NCBI GenBank assembly: GCA_020056155.1
Contig: JAGVII010000207.1
Span: forward strand, 1-6,286
Length of the DNA: 6,286 nucleotides
Direction: 5' to 3'
From: Afipia sp.
GTDB taxonomy: Bacteria; Pseudomonadota; Alphaproteobacteria; Rhizobiales; Xanthobacteraceae
A program made the translations under genes and the position numbers. Positions 6,121 to 6,286 of the stretch are shown piece by piece. The notes beneath the pieces were generated by a model that saw only the letters and a program-made list of their open reading frames with translations, did no database searches and had not been told where the DNA came from. The stretch's first letter is position 1; each line of letters begins with the position of its first letter.

Positions 6121-6131
6121 CAGGGTTTACG

Positions 6132-6286
6132 ATGGACGCGAAGAGCAACATCAAGGCGCGACTCCCAAGCCGTCACGTGACGGAAGGACCGGCGCGTGCG
6201 CCCCATCGCTCCTACCTCTATGCCATGGGCCTGACCACCGAGCAGATCCACCAGCCGTTCGTCGGCGTGGCGTCCTGCTGGAATGA
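6132..6286 (+). CDS. ilvD: Dihydroxy-acid dehydratase, N-terminal part (3' end outside window)
   Basis: Fifty-one complete codons are visible before the window ends. The enzyme dehydrates 2,3-dihydroxy-3-methylvalerate and 2,3-dihydroxyisovalerate in isoleucine and valine synthesis, and it needs an iron-sulfur cluster. The visible part, SRHVTEGPARAPHRSYLYAMGL followed by QPFVGVASCWNE, matches the start of the IlvD/Edd family, in the subtype I recall from Rhizobiales rather than the E. coli form. The cluster-binding Cys expected a few residues later (PCN motif in relatives) lies beyond the window. The related sugar-acid dehydratases share this fold, but the MDAKSNIKARLPSRHVTEGPARAP start favours IlvD. 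AGGG at 6122-6125 is 6 nt before the ATG. The 270-nt upstream gap suggests a separate transcription unit. Confidence 0.92.
   Translation, partial: MDAKSNIKARLPSRHVTEGPARAPHRSYLYAMGLTTEQIHQPFVGVASCWN

Larger units (their letters stand above)
5862..6131. other. Non-coding region between the GlsB-family gene and ilvD
   Basis: This 270-nt stretch has no convincing gene. It contains a small hairpin (5911-5928), a perfect 12-bp palindrome (5976-5987) and a weak bulged hairpin, AACC-T-CC at 6071-6077 with GGGGTT at 6086-6091, followed by TTCTCG. It also has a direct repeat just upstream of ilvD. An ilvD promoter probably lies here, but I see no strong -35/-10 pair; TTGCTT at 5933 with ACATTT at 5957 (18-nt spacing) is only a weak candidate. 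Confidence 0.6.

Noticed and set aside
6016..6180. GTG-started 54-codon frame before and overlapping the start of ilvD
   Set aside because: No ribosome binding site, no recognisable motif, and it overlaps ilvD out of frame.

Overview
The window looks like a high-GC alphaproteobacterial chromosome, most likely from Rhizobiales and plausibly the Bradyrhizobium/Rhodopseudomonas/Nitrobacter/Afipia group. The reasons are an E1-beta subunit with its own N-terminal lipoyl domain, the gene order pdhA-pdhB-pdhC-lpd, the subtype of IlvD, and intergenic palindromes of a kind I remember as common in that group. The organism call is an inference from sequence style, not from a search.

Bases 1-4864 hold most of a pyruvate dehydrogenase operon, all on the + strand: the 3' end of pdhA (E1 alpha), then pdhB (E1 beta with a lipoyl domain), pdhC (E2 dihydrolipoyl acetyltransferase) and lpd (E3 dihydrolipoyl dehydrogenase). 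Together they oxidise pyruvate to acetyl-CoA. E1 decarboxylates pyruvate and acetylates a lipoyl lysine, E2 passes the acetyl group to CoA, and E3 reoxidises the lipoyl group with NAD+. All catalytic motifs I checked are intact.

The pdhA-pdhB gap is only 13 nt. The pdhB-pdhC gap (180 nt) and the pdhC-lpd gap (195 nt) are almost filled by palindromes. The pdhB-pdhC gap holds two 76-nt long-stem elements that look like diverged copies of one family in mirror orientation, each with a 3-nt bulge at the same place. The second reaches to 4 nt before the pdhC start codon and buries its only plausible Shine-Dalgarno sequence. The pdhC-lpd gap holds three more inverted repeats of REP-like type.

Bases 4944-5861 encode two small membrane proteins: a DUF4337-like protein with three predicted helices, and a GlsB/YeaQ/YmgE-family protein. 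Both have clear ribosome binding sites. Bases 5862-6131 are a non-coding leader with a 12-bp perfect palindrome and weak hairpins. From 6132 to the end is the start of ilvD (dihydroxy-acid dehydratase, branched-chain amino acid synthesis), cut by the window edge.

I see no CRISPR array, tRNA, rRNA, transposase or phage gene, and no previously undescribed multi-gene system. The most unusual feature is the mirrored palindrome pair in front of pdhC.
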